A DNA stretch of 7,167 bases from an uncultured beta proteobacterium (lineage in GTDB: Bacteria > Pseudomonadota > Gammaproteobacteria > Burkholderiales > Burkholderiaceae_C). Under the pieces are notes generated by a model, which was given only the letters and a program-made list of their open reading frames with translations, was not told the origin of the DNA and did no database searches. Every line of letters starts with the position of its first letter. Within the stretch, counting starts at the first letter, position 1. Below, piece by piece: positions 5,798 to 7,167 of the stretch. The stretch covers positions 1 to 7,167 of the forward strand of contig CAIQEX010000387.1 of the NCBI GenBank assembly GCA_903870955.1, written 5' to 3'. The position numbers and the translations under genes are program-made.

Positions 5798-7167
5798 ATG
5801 AAGCGAAAAATACTGCTGACGGCGCTGCTGGCCTTGCCTCTGCTGGCGGCGACCGGCGTGAATCCGAAAAACGGAAACTTCTACATCACCTACAACGACA
5901 TGGTGCTAACGCGCGAAGGGCATTCGCTTGAAATCACGCGTACCTACAACTCCAAATCCACTGAAATCGGTTGGTTTGGCTATGGATGGGGTTCCAAATA
6001 CGAGACCCAACTCATCGTTCTGCCCGACGGCTCGGCGGTCATCAAGGAAAACGGCAACGGACGGGCCAGCTACTACCGCACCCGGGACGCGACGGTCGTC
6101 CAGGCCGGTGTGCAGCGCATCGTGGCTGCGGCGAGCCTACAGGACAAGCTGTCGGACGCCGAAGGCCAGGCACTGGCCGCCAAGCTGCTCAAGGACGAGG
6201 AACTGCGTTTGACCACGACGCTGAAATACCACATCACATCCGAGTTGCTGGCGGGATCGGAGCTGGAGGATGACTGTGGGCGCGGAACGCTGACCCGCGT
6301 CCCCGAAGGCTATAGCCGCCAGGACTGCAATCTGTTCGGGGACACTGAGCAGGCCACCGACACCTTTGACCACGAGGGCCATTTGGTGCGCCATGCCCTG
6401 GCGAGCGGCTATGCCGTTTCGGTCGCCTATAGCGGAGACTCTGTATCCGAAATCCGTGACACCTTGGGGCAAAAGTTCGAGCTGACCAGGGCCATAAGCG
6501 GCCATGTGGCCAGCGTGACGACGGGCGACAAGTCGTCGAAGTACGACTACCTCGGTGACGACCTAGTGCGCAACGAAGAGTCAGACGGCAACACCTACCG
6601 CTATGCCTACGACAACCAGCACAACCTGACACGCGTGACCTATGTGGACGATAGCAGCCTGTTCATCTCTTATTCGCCCCGCTTCAATGGCATGGCAGAC
6701 GCCTTCACCGAGCGCAGTGGCGACCAGCAAACCTACGTCTACCACACCGACCCCCAGGACGCCAACCACTACTGGACCACGCGTACCGATGTGTCCGCAT
6801 CCGGTAGCACCCGCACCAAGGAATACGAATACCAGAACCAGACCGGTGCCACCGGCGTCACACAACCCAGCCGCGTGGCGCAGGGCGATGGCAGCAATGC
6901 CGTGGAAACCAAATTCGACGACAAGGGCCGCGTGATCCGCAAGGCCAACAGCAGTGGCGGCTTCGTCGAGTATGTCTACGACAAGCGCAGCGACAAGCTC
7001 GTCCGGGTGCTGGAGAACCAGCAAAGCACCTCGTTTCGCTATGACGCAGAGGGCAACCTGGTACAGGCAGCCAACAGCAACGGCAAACTGATTGTGCTCC
7101 GCTACGACCGAAGCAAACTGATTCAAACCAGGGTCGTGTCCCAACGCGGCGCGGCGCGCCGGGAACT
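5798..7167 (+). CDS. Exported RHS/YD-repeat protein, 3' end beyond the window
   Basis: The frame is open from the ATG at 5798 to the window end without a stop (456 complete codons), so the protein is C-terminally incomplete here. The start has AGGG seven bases upstream and a signal peptide ('MKRKILLTALLALPLLAATG'). Residues about 24-93 are the typical RHS N-terminal module (DUF6531-like): 'GNFYITYNDMVL', 'EITRTYNSKS', 'GWFGYGWGSKYE', 'LPDGSAVIKENGNG'. Residues about 100-185 form a less typical, partly helical insert with two cysteines (C160, C177). YD repeats follow: 'TFDHEGHLVRH', 'KYDYLGDDLVRNE', 'YAYDNQHNLTRV', 'KFDDKGRVIRK', 'YVYDKRSDKLVRV', 'FRYDAEGNLVQA'. In this family the repeats build a hollow shell that often encloses a variable C-terminal toxin or effector, which would lie outside this window. 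Whether this one carries a toxin cannot be judged. Its relation to the upstream protease/serpin genes is by proximity only. Confidence 0.92.
   Translation, partial: MKRKILLTALLALPLLAATGVNPKNGNFYITYNDMVLTREGHSLEITRTYNSKSTEIGWFGYGWGSKYETQLIVLPDGSAVIKENGNGRASYYRTRDATVVQAGVQRIVAAASLQDKLSDAEGQALAAKLLKDEELRLTTTLKYHITSELLAGSELEDDCGRGTLTRVPEGYSRQDCNLFGDTEQATDTFDHEGHLVRHALASGYAVSVAYSGDSVSEIRDTLGQKFELTRAISGHVASVTTGDKSSKYDYLGDDLVRNEESDGNTYRYAYDNQHNLTRVTYVDDSSLFISYSPRFNGMADAFTERSGDQQTYVYHTDPQDANHYWTTRTDVSASGSTRTKEYEYQNQTGATGVTQPSRVAQGDGSNAVETKFDDKGRVIRKANSSGGFVEYVYDKRSDKLVRVLENQQSTSFRYDAEGNLVQAANSNGKLIVLRYDRSKLIQTRVVSQRGAARRE

Noticed and set aside
5601..5801. 66-codon + strand frame before the RHS gene
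   Set aside because: There is no ribosome-binding site, its start sits in a hairpin, it overlaps the RHS start, and the product has no signal peptide or recognisable motif.

Overview
The window looks like a piece of a high-GC proteobacterial chromosome. Codon use strongly favours G/C third positions, the genes sit tightly on one strand, and almost every product starts with a Sec-type signal peptide. A betaproteobacterium (Burkholderiales/Comamonadaceae-like) is my best guess from codon use and protein style; this is an inference, not a demonstrated placement. All six genes supported here lie on the + strand. No tRNA, rRNA, CRISPR array or insertion sequence was seen.

Region 1 (2-3717) holds three genes. 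The first is a caspase-like (peptidase C14/orthocaspase-type) protease with a C-terminal DUF4384-like domain, cut at its 5' end by the window edge. The second is a small exported stand-alone DUF4384-like protein. The third is an exported caspase-like protease, also ending in DUF4384. Both proteases keep the His/Cys dyad (SGHG and DSC motifs), and both carry an EF-hand-type calcium loop after the p10-like segment.

Region 2 (3718-5154) encodes an exported serpin. Its reading frame abuts the stop codon of the second protease (TAA directly followed by GTG). It has a recognisable inhibitory-type hinge and a reactive-centre loop whose alignment puts Lys at P1.

Region 3 (5155-7167) has a more AT-rich spacer, a 104-residue exported protein of unknown function, a 215-bp intergenic segment with several small inverted repeats, and the 5' part of an exported RHS/YD-repeat protein that runs off the window end.

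The most interesting reading is that 2-5154 is a secreted protease/inhibitor cassette: two orthocaspase-like enzymes, an accessory DUF4384 protein, and a serpin that could restrain them. The link is supported by operon-like layout, a shared export signal, and matching predicted specificity (acidic residue two before the catalytic Cys in the proteases, basic P1 in the serpin). It is not shown by the sequence alone. Whether the RHS protein belongs to the same system, for example as a substrate, is open.
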